From contig URKU01000063.1 in assembly GCA_900548515.1 (NCBI GenBank), forward strand, positions 1 through 11,108: a DNA stretch of 11,108 nt. The letters are read 5' to 3'. The notes beneath the pieces are model-generated. The model did not search any database. It had not been told where the DNA came from and saw only the letters and a program-made list of their open reading frames with translations. The translations under genes were made by a program, and so were the position numbers. Positions 5,266 through 11,108 of the stretch are shown in pieces (the first letter of the stretch is position 1; each line of letters starts with the position of its first letter). The DNA is from an uncultured Collinsella sp. (GTDB taxonomy: Bacteria; Actinomycetota; Coriobacteriia; Coriobacteriales; Coriobacteriaceae).

Positions 5266-6456
5266 ATGGCCAAAGAGAAGTTTGAGCGCACTAAGCCGCA
5301 TGTTAACATCGGCACCATTGGTCACGTCGACCACGGCAAGACCACGCTGACCGCTGCCATCACCAAGGTTCTCTCCGAGACCGAGGGCTGCAAGGCTGAC
5401 TTCACTGCGTTCGAGAACATCGACAAGGCTCCCGAGGAGCGCGAGCGCGGCATTACGATCTCCGTCTCCCACGTCGAGTACGAGACTGCTGCCCGTCACT
5501 ACGCTCACGTTGACTGCCCGGGCCACGCTGACTACGTCAAGAACATGATCTCCGGTGCTGCTCAGATGGACGGCGCTATCCTGGTCATCGCCGCTACCGA
5601 CGGCCCCATGGCTCAGACCCGCGAGCACATCCTGCTCGCCCGTCAGGTCGGCGTTCCCTACATCGTCGTTTTCCTGAACAAGTGCGACATGGTCGACGAT
5701 GACGAGCTCATCGACCTCGTCGAGATGGAGACCCGTGAGCTCCTCTCCGAGTACGATTTCCCCGGCGACGACATCCCCGTCATCCGTGGTTCCGCTCTGG
5801 GCGCTCTCGAGGGCGACGCCAAGTGGATGGACGCTATCCGCGAGCTTATGAACGCTGTCGACGAGTACATCCCGACGCCTGCTCGTAACAACGACCTCCC
5901 GTTCCTGATGGCCGTTGAGGACGTTATGACCATTTCCGGCCGTGGTACCGTTGCTACCGGCCGTGTCGAGCGCGGTGAGCTCAAGCTCAACGAGCCCGTC
6001 GAGATCGTCGGCATCAAGGATACCCAGAACACCGTTGTTACCGGTATCGAGATGTTCCGTAAGTCCATGGACTTCTGCGAGGCTGGCGACAACGTCGGTC
6101 TGCTGCTCCGCGGTATCAAGCGCGAGGACATCGAGCGCGGCCAGGTTCTCTGCAAGCCCGGTTCGGTTACCCCGCACACCAAGTTCACCGGCGAGATCTA
6201 CGTTCTGACCAAGGAGGAGGGCGGCCGTCACACCCCGTTCTTCGATGGTTATCGTCCTCAGTTCTACTTCCGTACCACCGACGTTACCGGTACGGTCAAG
6301 CTCCCCGAGGGCACCGAGATGGCTATGCCTGGTGACCACATCACCATCGAGGGCGACCTCATCCACCCGATCGCCATGGAGGAGGGCCTGCGCTTCGCTA
6401 TCCGCGAGGGTGGCCACACCGTCGGTTCGGGCATCGTCTCCACGATCATTGAGTAA
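5266..6456 (+). CDS. tuf: Elongation factor Tu
   Basis: EF-Tu, 396 residues, the full family length. This GTPase carries aminoacyl-tRNA to the ribosomal A site. The GTP-binding motifs are all present: P-loop GHVDHGKT (residues 19-26), switch I RGITI (about 60-64), DCPGH (about 82-86), NKCD (about 137-140) and the SAL motif in GSALGAL. Domains 2 and 3 follow (from about residue 210), with RGTVATGRVERG and a C-terminus ending in IVSTIIE. The start is ATG 5266, 6 bases after AGAGGAGG; the frame opens upstream but only this ATG matches the conserved MAKEKFERTKPHVN beginning. It is co-transcribed with the three tRNAs upstream, which deliver to it. Codon use is highly biased (GAG, AAG, CTC, ATC), the mark of high expression. 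Confidence 0.99.
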   Translation: MAKEKFERTKPHVNIGTIGHVDHGKTTLTAAITKVLSETEGCKADFTAFENIDKAPEERERGITISVSHVEYETAARHYAHVDCPGHADYVKNMISGAAQMDGAILVIAATDGPMAQTREHILLARQVGVPYIVVFLNKCDMVDDDELIDLVEMETRELLSEYDFPGDDIPVIRGSALGALEGDAKWMDAIRELMNAVDEYIPTPARNNDLPFLMAVEDVMTISGRGTVATGRVERGELKLNEPVEIVGIKDTQNTVVTGIEMFRKSMDFCEAGDNVGLLLRGIKREDIERGQVLCKPGSVTPHTKFTGEIYVLTKEEGGRHTPFFDGYRPQFYFRTTDVTGTVKLPEGTEMAMPGDHITIEGDLIHPIAMEEGLRFAIREGGHTVGSGIVSTIIE

Positions 6457-6484
6457 ATTAGCTCTTTGATATAGCTGACTTAGA

Positions 6485-6520
6485 GAACCCGGCACTTATA
6501 TGGGTGCCGGGTTCTTTTCT
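6485..6520 (+). terminator. Rho-independent terminator of tuf
   Basis: GAACCCGGCAC (6485-6495) pairs perfectly with GTGCCGGGTTC (6504-6514) around an 8-base loop and is followed by TTTTCT. It begins 28 bp after the tuf stop. Confidence 0.92.
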
Positions 6521-6660
6521 GCAATGGATATTGAGCTGTTGCTGGTGTCGAGAGGATTGATTATGGTCCTGGGTGCACCGTCGATTAGATCTCGTTGGCT
6601 CCATTGATGTGTTCCAAATATGAATGGGTTCACCGAGAACCAATTGATTCGAGGTTTTCG

Positions 6661-6690
6661 TTGACAGCACTTACGTAGAGCTGATAAAGT
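6661..6690 (+). promoter_or_regulatory. Sigma-70-type promoter of the rpmG-secE-nusG cluster
   Basis: TTGACA (6661-6666) and TAAAGT (6685-6690) have 18 bp between them. The upstream block GAGGTTTTCGTTGACAGC (6651-6668) is identical over 18 bp to that of the tRNA-tuf promoter, and the spacing is also the same. The gap from the tuf terminator to here (6521-6650) shows no gene. Confidence 0.82.
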
Positions 6691-6735
6691 ATCAACTCGT
6701 GCCCGTACGGGGCGGAAATGAAAGGTTCAGGATAC

Positions 6736-6885
6736 ATGCGTACTCTAGTTACTCTTGCGTGCACTGAGTGCAAGCGCCGCAACTATACGACCACCAAGAA
6801 CAAGTCGACCATGCCTGATCGTATGGAGATCAAGAAGTATTGCCCCTGGTGCCGTCACCACACGCTGCACAAAGAGACTCGCTAG
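6736..6885 (+). CDS. rpmG: 50S ribosomal protein L33 (zinc-ribbon form)
   Basis: A 49-residue basic protein beginning MRTLVTLACTECKRRNY. Four cysteines in two CxxC pairs (C9, C12, C36, C39) form the zinc ribbon, so this is the zinc-containing (C+) form of bL33. It sits in the large ribosomal subunit near the E site. The length and the CPWCRHHTLHKE tail are typical. The ribosome site is modest: GAAAGG or CAGGA lies just ahead of ATG 6736. The position ahead of tRNA-Trp and secE-nusG is the classical bacterial order. C+ L33 is often paired with a zinc-free paralogue used under zinc shortage; none is visible here. Confidence 0.96.
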   Translation: MRTLVTLACTECKRRNYTTTKNKSTMPDRMEIKKYCPWCRHHTLHKETR

Positions 6886-6898
6886 TCTCTAGTCACAT

Positions 6899-6974
6899 AC
6901 GCCAGTAGTTCAATTGGTAGAGCATCGGTCTCCAAAACCGAGTGTTGAGGGTTCGAGTCCTTCCTGGCGTGCCA
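6899..6974 (+). tRNA. tRNA-Trp (CCA)
   Basis: A 76-nt cloverleaf: acceptor ACGCCAG with CTGGCGT, D-loop region TAGTTCAATTGGTAGAGC, anticodon stem CGG/CCG around CT-CCA-AA (anticodon CCA, Trp), T-arm GAGGG-TTCGAGT-CCTTC, discriminator G and encoded CCA. It lies between rpmG and secE, its common place in bacteria. Confidence 0.97.
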
Positions 6975-6983
6975 GTCATTATT

Positions 6984-7014
6984 CCGTAAGCTCCCAATTG
7001 GGGGCTTACGGTTT
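6984..7014 (+). terminator. Hairpin between tRNA-Trp and secE (partial terminator or processing stem)
   Basis: CCGTAAGCTCCC (6984-6995) pairs over 12 bp, with one G-U pair, with GGGGGCTTACGG (7000-7011) around the loop AATT. Only GTTTACTC follows, a weak U-tract. No clear promoter lies between it and secE, so it may reduce readthrough or release the tRNA 3' end rather than stop transcription fully. Confidence 0.6.
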
Positions 7015-7050
7015 ACTCATGTATAAGCGCATTGCGCGGAGGTAACCCAA

Positions 7051-7389
7051 ATGGCCAACAAGAAGAACAAGAAGAAGGCTCAGCAGCAGGCGCCTGCCAA
7101 CAACGCTGCCGCCAACTCCAAGGTTGAGGCCAAGAAGGCCGTTGCCAAGAAGAACGAGAAGGCTGCGAAGTCCAAGAAGAACGAGAAGCCTGGTTTCTTC
7201 GCCCGCACCAAGAAGTATTTCGCCTCGGTCAAGTCCGAGATGAAGCGTGTCACGTGGCCCGATAAGAAGGAGCTCGTGAACTACTCGGTCGTCGTTTGCG
7301 CTTCTCTGATCGTCGTCGGCGTCGTCATCGCTCTGCTCGATGCTGGCTTTGGCGAGGCTCTTGCTCTGTTCTCTGGATTGAGGGGCTAA
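7051..7389 (+). CDS. secE: Preprotein translocase subunit SecE
   Basis: A 112-residue protein with a long Lys/Ala/Asn/Gln-rich N-terminus (residues 1-47), the conserved amphipathic segment KSEMKRVTWPDKKEL (61-75) and one membrane segment (about 78-97). SecE clamps the SecY channel of the Sec translocon. Single-membrane-segment SecE is the usual form outside Gammaproteobacteria; the charged extension is longer than in minimal homologues of about 60 residues. ATG 7051 follows GGAGG by 8 bases. nusG starts 3 bp after its stop codon, so the two are translated from one mRNA. Confidence 0.97.
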   Translation: MANKKNKKKAQQQAPANNAAANSKVEAKKAVAKKNEKAAKSKKNEKPGFFARTKKYFASVKSEMKRVTWPDKKELVNYSVVVCASLIVVGVVIALLDAGFGEALALFSGLRG

Positions 7390-7392
7390 ACC

Positions 7393-7929
7393 ATGTCTAA
7401 GCGTTGGTACGTCGTTCACACTTACTCTGGATACGAGAACCGCGTTAAGTCCGATCTCGAGCATCGCATCGAGACTATGGGCATGCAGGACCGTATCTTT
7501 GACATCGAGATTCCTATGGAGCGCGTCACCGAGATTAAAGAGGGTGGCAAGCGCGAGACCAAGGATTCCAAGATCTTCCCGGGTTATGTTCTAGTCCGCA
7601 TGGAGATGGATGACGATGCTTGGACGTGCGTTCGTAACACGCCTGGCGTCACCGGTTTCCTGGGCGGCAACGGCAAGCCCGCTCCGCTTTCCCGCGACGA
7701 GTACAACAAGATGACTCGTCGTCCCGGTAAGGGCGATTCGCCCAAGCGCACTTCGGTTGATATTCAGGTCGGCACGTCCGTCCGCGTCACCGATGGCCCG
7801 CTTACCGACTTTGATGGCAAGGTCTCCGAGGTTAACACCGAGGCTGGCAAGCTCAAGGTCACGCTGATGATCTTTGGCCGCGAGACGCCGGTTGAGCTCG
7901 ACTTTAACCAGGTCGCTGTCATCGCTTAA
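7393..7929 (+). CDS. nusG: Transcription termination/antitermination factor NusG
   Basis: A 178-residue protein, the usual length. The N-terminal NGN domain (about 1-115) starts KRWYVVHTYSGYENRVKSDL and contains FPGYVLVRM and the TPGVTGFLGG segment that contacts RNA polymerase. The C-terminal KOW domain (about 125-178) carries VRVTDGPLTDFDGKV, the NusE/Rho contact module. It binds the elongating polymerase and couples it to Rho or the ribosome. The ribosome site GAGGGGC lies within the end of secE. The 120-bp gap after it, before rplK, contains no clear terminator, so readthrough into rplKA is likely. Confidence 0.98.
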   Translation: MSKRWYVVHTYSGYENRVKSDLEHRIETMGMQDRIFDIEIPMERVTEIKEGGKRETKDSKIFPGYVLVRMEMDDDAWTCVRNTPGVTGFLGGNGKPAPLSRDEYNKMTRRPGKGDSPKRTSVDIQVGTSVRVTDGPLTDFDGKVSEVNTEAGKLKVTLMIFGRETPVELDFNQVAVIA

Positions 7930-8049
7930 GTTTTCGTCCGTTCGCGCGAGCGTGCTTCTTCTGTGACTGCTCATCTCAGGAGTGCTTCTAACACGTGCGT
8001 GCTTACGATATAGCAAGTACTTCACACTCGTGATTCGAAAGGAATGACC

Positions 8050-8478
8050 ATGGCTGAGAAGAAGGTTGCCAACGTCATTAAGCTCCAGATTCCTGCTGGT
8101 GCCGCTAACCCCGCTCCTCCCGTCGGCCCCGCCCTGGGCGCTGCTGGCGTGAACATCATGCAGTTCTGCCAGGCCTTTAACGCCGAGACGCAGGACAAGA
8201 AGGGCGACATCATCCCCGTTGAGATTTCTGTCTACGAGGACAAGTCCTTCTCCTTCATCACCAAGACCCCGCCGGCGGCTCACCTCATCAAGAAGGAGCT
8301 GAACCTCAAGTCTGGTTCCGCTAAGCCCCAGGCCGACAAGGTCGGTCAGCTCTCCCAGGAGCAGCTCACCAAGATCGCCGAGATCAAGATGCCGGACCTC
8401 AATGCCAACGACATTGACGCCGCCAAGAAGATTATCGCCGGTACCGCCCGTTCCATGGGCGTCACCATCGCTGAGTAG
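8050..8478 (+). CDS. rplK: 50S ribosomal protein L11
   Basis: uL11, 142 residues, matching the family length. It binds the GTPase-associated centre of 23S rRNA. The N-terminal domain carries the PPVGPALGAAGVNIMQFCQAFN signature (about residues 23-44), with the flexible proline region that thiostrepton-type drugs contact; the C-terminal RNA-binding domain ends GTARSMGVTIAE. The start is placed at ATG 8050, since AAAGGA lies 7 bases ahead; the in-frame ATG at 8044 is only one base from that site and would add just MT. No clear promoter is visible in 7930-8049, so it probably shares the nusG transcript. Confidence 0.98.
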   Translation: MAEKKVANVIKLQIPAGAANPAPPVGPALGAAGVNIMQFCQAFNAETQDKKGDIIPVEISVYEDKSFSFITKTPPAAHLIKKELNLKSGSAKPQADKVGQLSQEQLTKIAEIKMPDLNANDIDAAKKIIAGTARSMGVTIAE

Positions 8479-8496
8479 CGATTTCTTTAGGTAATG

Positions 8497-8522
8497 ACGG
8501 GTGCCCCAACCGGGGCGCCCGT
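8497..8522 (+). other. Intergenic GC-rich hairpin between rplK and rplA
   Basis: ACGGGTGCCCC (8497-8507) pairs over 11 bp, with one G-U pair, with GGGGCGCCCGT (8512-8522) around the loop AACC. The following TATATGTGTG is not a U-tract. A second small stem GGGC-TCAC-GCCC lies at 8560-8571, just before the rplA ribosome site. These may stabilise or tune rplK versus rplA expression; an L1 autoregulatory site is a possibility only. Confidence 0.5.
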
Positions 8523-8595
8523 TATATGTGTGCAATAGGGCACACGATACGATGTGGGAGGGCTCACGCCCGTTTAACCACAGGAGGTAATGCAC

Positions 8596-9303
8596 ATGGC
8601 TAAGCATGGTAAGAGCTATAACGCCGCTGCCGAGAAGATCGACCGCGCCACGCTCTACACCCCCCTTCAGGCTGCCAGGCTCATCAAGGAGCTCGACACC
8701 GCCAAGTTCGACGAGACCGTCGAGGCCCACTTCCGTCTGGGCATCGATACTCGTAAGGCTGACCAGAACATCCGTGGTTCCATCTCCCTGCCCCACGGCA
8801 CCGGCAAGACCGTTCGTGTTGCCGTCTTCGCCGAGGGCGAGAAGGCCCGCGAGGCCGAGGCTGCCGGCGCCGACATCATCGGTTCCGACGAGCTCGTCGC
8901 CCAGATCCAGAAGGGCGAGATCAACTTCGACGCCGCTATCGCTACGCCGAACATGATGGCCAAGGTTGGCCGCATCGGTAAGATCCTTGGTCCCCGTGGC
9001 CTCATGCCGAACCCCAAGCTCGGCACCGTGACCATGGACGTCGCCAAGATGGTCTCCGAGCTCAAGGCCGGCCGCGTTGAGTATCGCGCCGACCGCTACG
9101 GCATCTGCCACGTGCCCCTGGGCAAGAAGTCCTTCTCTGAGCAGCAGCTCGTCGAGAACTACGCTGCCCTGTACACCGAGATCCTGCGCGTCAAGCCCTC
9201 TTCTGCTAAGGGCAAGTACGTCAAGTCCATCTCCGTGTCTTCCACCATGGGCCCTGGCGTCAAGGTCGATCCCGCTGTCCAGCGTGACTTCCTGGCTGAG
9301 TAA
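8596..9303 (+). CDS. rplA: 50S ribosomal protein L1
   Basis: uL1, 235 residues, the usual length. It forms the mobile L1 stalk of the large subunit that guides deacylated tRNA out of the E site. The family signature GKILGPRGLMPNPKLGTVT lies at about residues 125-143. Domain I is split around domain II, as usual, with the C-terminal SISVSSTMGPGVKVD. ATG 8596 is chosen because AGGAGG ends 8 bases before it; ATG 8590 is only 2 bases away and would add MH. A terminator follows at once, so rplJ and rplL are not next in this genome. Confidence 0.98.
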   Translation: MAKHGKSYNAAAEKIDRATLYTPLQAARLIKELDTAKFDETVEAHFRLGIDTRKADQNIRGSISLPHGTGKTVRVAVFAEGEKAREAEAAGADIIGSDELVAQIQKGEINFDAAIATPNMMAKVGRIGKILGPRGLMPNPKLGTVTMDVAKMVSELKAGRVEYRADRYGICHVPLGKKSFSEQQLVENYAALYTEILRVKPSSAKGKYVKSISVSSTMGPGVKVDPAVQRDFLAE

Positions 9304-9341
9304 CTGCTAGTTACTGCCTGAGCAAAGCAAGCATTGCTAAA

Positions 9342-9380
9342 GAAACCCGGTTCTGTCTTGTGCAGGACCGGGTTTCTTGC
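9342..9380 (+). terminator. Rho-independent terminator of rplA
   Basis: GAAACCCGGT (9342-9351) pairs perfectly with ACCGGGTTTC (9367-9376), and the stem extends with TCTG/CAGG pairs including a G-U. TTGCTA follows, a weak U-tract. It closes the secE-rplA run and separates it from convergent genes. Confidence 0.8.
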
Positions 9381-9394
9381 TATCGCGTCAAAAG

Positions 9395-9427
9395 CACCAC
9401 AAAGGGGACGGTCTCCCCTTTGTGGTG
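9395..9427 (-). terminator. Perfect 14-bp hairpin at the 3' end of the phosphoesterase gene
   Basis: CACCACAAAGGGGA (9395-9408) pairs perfectly with TCCCCTTTGTGGTG (9414-9427) around the loop CGGTC. On the minus strand it begins one base after the phosphoesterase stop codon (TAA, 9431-9429) and runs into CTTTTGAC, so it is well placed to end that transcript. The core AAAGGGGACGGTCTCCCCTTT has the look of a dispersed repeat used as a terminator. Confidence 0.7.
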
Positions 9428-9428
9428 G

Positions 9429-10139
9429 TTACCAGGGTGTTCTGGCTGTTGAGGACTCGATGGCATCGTGGCGTTTGAGCTCGCGGCGCATAGTTTGCGA
9501 ATTGAGCCAGGCTGCCTGCCAGCCACGGACGGGGTAGCGCGTCTGGTCGAGCTCAAACTGCGTATAGCCGCAGGCGTTAATGATCGTCGTCCCACACGTG
9601 TGTTGGCGCTCCCGCTGAAAGTCGGGGCCGTAGCATTGGTGCACATGTCCGTGCACCATGTAGTCGGGACCCCAAGATTCAAGTGCCGTGTTAAAGCAGT
9701 CGAAACCCCGATGCGGCAAGTCGTCCAGATCACCCATGCCCGCAGCGGGGGCATGGGTGAGCAGGATGTCGCAGCCGCCGACCATCCGCACTTTTCGGGA
9801 GAGCTTGCGCACACGCTTGGCCATCTCGCGCTCGGTATACATGTTGGCCCCGTCGCGATAGCGCATGGACCCGCCAAGGCCCGCAATGCGAATGCCTCGA
9901 TATGTGTATACGCTGTCTTCCACGCAGATACATCCGCCCGGCGCATGGCGCGCATAGCGGTCGTCGTGGTTGCCGCGCACGTAGATGAGCGGCTTGTTGA
10001 TAACGGTGACCAAAAACTCAAGATAGTCAGGGTCTAGATCTCCGGCGGACAAAATCAGATCGACACCCTCAAAGCGCTCCTTACGAAAGCGCTCCCAAAG
10101 GCATCGTTCTTCGGTATCGGCTATGGCAAGGATCTTCAT
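9429..10139 (-). CDS. Calcineurin-like metallophosphoesterase
   Basis: A 236-residue cytoplasmic protein of the calcineurin-like phosphoesterase superfamily (dinuclear metal centre). Visible motifs in order: ADTE (Asp8; Glu10 replaces the usual His of DxH), AGDLD (Asp34), GNHDDR (56-61), LTHAP (His129) and HGHVH (163-167). The remaining metal ligands are intact, so it is probably active, and the Glu variant may be normal for this subfamily. The substrate is unknown; relatives include cyclic-nucleotide and general phosphodiesterases. Its ATG overlaps the stop of the BMP-family gene in ATGA, so the two are translationally coupled and probably act together. The C-terminal 20 residues are polar and of low conservation type. 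Confidence 0.88.
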   Translation of the reverse strand: MKILAIADTEERCLWERFRKERFEGVDLILSAGDLDPDYLEFLVTVINKPLIYVRGNHDDRYARHAPGGCICVEDSVYTYRGIRIAGLGGSMRYRDGANMYTEREMAKRVRKLSRKVRMVGGCDILLTHAPAAGMGDLDDLPHRGFDCFNTALESWGPDYMVHGHVHQCYGPDFQRERQHTCGTTIINACGYTQFELDQTRYPVRGWQAAWLNSQTMRRELKRHDAIESSTARTPW

Positions 10140-11108
10140 AGGGCGGTGACTCCCGGCTCGTCGTCGAGTTGCGGAATGGTGCCCACCACGTTATCTGCCA
10201 GCCAGTCCATCTCGACGATCTGCGTGCTCGGCAACGGGGGAAAGCCTTCGATTTGCACCACGCCGTCTTGGCTGTGGAGCTCGCCGCCAAAGGGGTTAAT
10301 GGAACCCTCGACGATGCCGTTGCGGAGCAGCTGCACGAGTTTACGCGTCTGATAGGGCAGGCCCGGGGCGTAGCGAATGTCAATAACGCCCGAGCTCATG
10401 CCGTACCAGTAGTTGACGGCGCGCACTTGGTTGTCGTCGCTGGTCTCGTCCCACGTGCCGTGCAGCAGGCTTCGCACGATGAGCTCGTAGTAGCGGCCCC
10501 AGTTCCACACGGGCATGGCGATGCCGGTGACCTCGCCGTCGACCAGGCGGTGGAGTCCGTAGGCCGTGGGGTCTTCCAACGATTTGGACATGTCGGCGCC
10601 GGTCATGACACTCACGCCTTCGCGGCACATGGCCTCGGCAAGGCCTCCGGCGGGCACATCGCCCCATGTGAGGATGACCTGCGCACGCGGGTCGAGCAAC
10701 GAGGCACCGATGGCAAAGGCGTTGATCTCGCTGAGCGCGCCCGATGCGAAGACCGACGCGTGGTAACCGATGCGGTGATTATCTGCCATGCTGGCCGCAA
10801 GGGCGCCCAGCAGGAACTTGGCCTCGTACATCTTTCCAAAGTATGAGCGAACGCTTTGGTGGGGGAGGCCAATGGAGCAGTTGAGGAACCGCACCTGGGG
10901 ATATTCAACCGCCGCCCTGAGCGTGTATTCCATCAGGCGGTGCGAAGTCGAGAAGATGACGTTCGCCCCGTGTTTGACAGCGGTCTCCACGGCGGCATAG
11001 AACACGTCCGGATCGTGACAGTTCTCGAACGCCTCGGTGCGTACGATGCCGCCAAAGTGCTCATCGAGATACTGACGTCCCTGGTCGTGCAGGCTGTCCC
11101 AGCTCGAC
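10136..11108 (-). CDS. BMP-family (Med/PnrA-like) substrate-binding protein, N-terminus outside window
   Basis: The C-terminal 323 residues of a protein whose start lies beyond the window edge; the frame is open to base 11108 and reads SWDSLHDQGRQYLDEHFGG at the edge. That segment, followed by the VIFSTSHRLMEYTLRAA, HQSVRSYFGKMYEAKFLLGALAA and NRIGYHA-like blocks, matches the basic membrane protein (BMP) fold of nucleoside-binding proteins such as PnrA and the Bacillus regulator Med. The C-terminal stretch from IEGFPPLPSTQIVEMDWLADNVVG is polar and lies past the core fold. The signal peptide, lipobox or DNA-binding domain that would decide between a lipoprotein transporter subunit and a cytoplasmic sensor is not visible. 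It overlaps the phosphoesterase gene by 4 bp. No ABC transporter permease or ATPase gene is present on this side. Confidence 0.8.
   Translation of the reverse strand, partial: SSWDSLHDQGRQYLDEHFGGIVRTEAFENCHDPDVFYAAVETAVKHGANVIFSTSHRLMEYTLRAAVEYPQVRFLNCSIGLPHQSVRSYFGKMYEAKFLLGALAASMADNHRIGYHASVFASGALSEINAFAIGASLLDPRAQVILTWGDVPAGGLAEAMCREGVSVMTGADMSKSLEDPTAYGLHRLVDGEVTGIAMPVWNWGRYYELIVRSLLHGTWDETSDDNQVRAVNYWYGMSSGVIDIRYAPGLPYQTRKLVQLLRNGIVEGSINPFGGELHSQDGVVQIEGFPPLPSTQIVEMDWLADNVVGTIPQLDDEPGVTAL

Noticed and set aside
5251..6495. A 414-codon open frame on the minus strand opposite tuf
   Set aside because: It mirrors the whole EF-Tu gene, is Leu/Val/Asp/Gly-rich with no recognisable domain, and results from the strong codon bias of tuf, which leaves few stops on the other strand.
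7930..8049. A separate promoter for rplK
   Set aside because: A TATAGC-like -10 can be found near 8009 but no acceptable -35 lies at the right distance.
7591..9111. A 506-codon open frame on the minus strand across nusG, rplK and rplA
   Set aside because: It lies antisense to three certain genes and their gaps, has repetitive Leu/Asp/Gly composition and no family motif; another codon-bias shadow.
9468..10037. A 189-codon plus-strand frame opposite the phosphoesterase
   Set aside because: It is antisense to a gene with all major phosphoesterase motifs and has no domain signature.

Overview
The window reads as chromosomal DNA of a Coriobacteriia-type actinobacterium, most likely Collinsella or a close relative. 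This is an inference from the protein flavour, strong C-ending codon bias in the translation genes, Lys/Ala-rich SecE N-terminus and gene order; no database search was possible.

Layout. (1) 1-42 is the 3' end of a tRNA-Thr, followed by a hairpin terminator (53-90). (2) 91-700 is a gene-free gap between convergent transcription units (tRNA forward, PTS operon reverse). It holds six copies of a 16-bp motif in strictly alternating orientation with an exact 81-bp period (118-336), then a three-part hairpin repeat (390-482) and the terminator of the PTS operon (561-599). (3) 700-3528 (minus) is a two-gene sugar operon: a PTS EIIBC permease and a GH1 6-phospho-beta-glycosidase. A divergent RpiR/MurR-type regulator (about 3680-4513, plus) faces it, with an inverted-repeat operator candidate between them. 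A mirror-image copy of the three-part hairpin repeat follows the regulator (4545-4636), so the sugar locus is bracketed by inverted repeats. (4) 4830-9380 (plus) is translation and transcription machinery: a promoter, tRNA-Tyr(GUA), tRNA-Thr(GGU), tRNA-Met(CAU) and tuf with a terminator; then a second promoter with an identical 18-bp upstream/-35 block, rpmG, tRNA-Trp(CCA), secE, nusG, rplK, rplA and a terminator. rplJ, rplL and rpoBC do not follow rplA. (5) 9395-11108 (minus) is a BMP-family (Med/PnrA-like) protein running off the window edge, translationally coupled through an ATGA overlap to a calcineurin-like metallophosphoesterase, with a hairpin at its 3' end.

How the genes fit together. 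The PTS takes in and phosphorylates a beta-glycoside, the GH1 enzyme splits the 6-phospho-sugar, and the RpiR protein probably senses a phosphosugar and controls the shared intergenic region. The permease has no EIIA domain, so it must borrow one. The central block is an expected housekeeping cluster. The least explained element is the alternating 16-bp motif array at 118-336.
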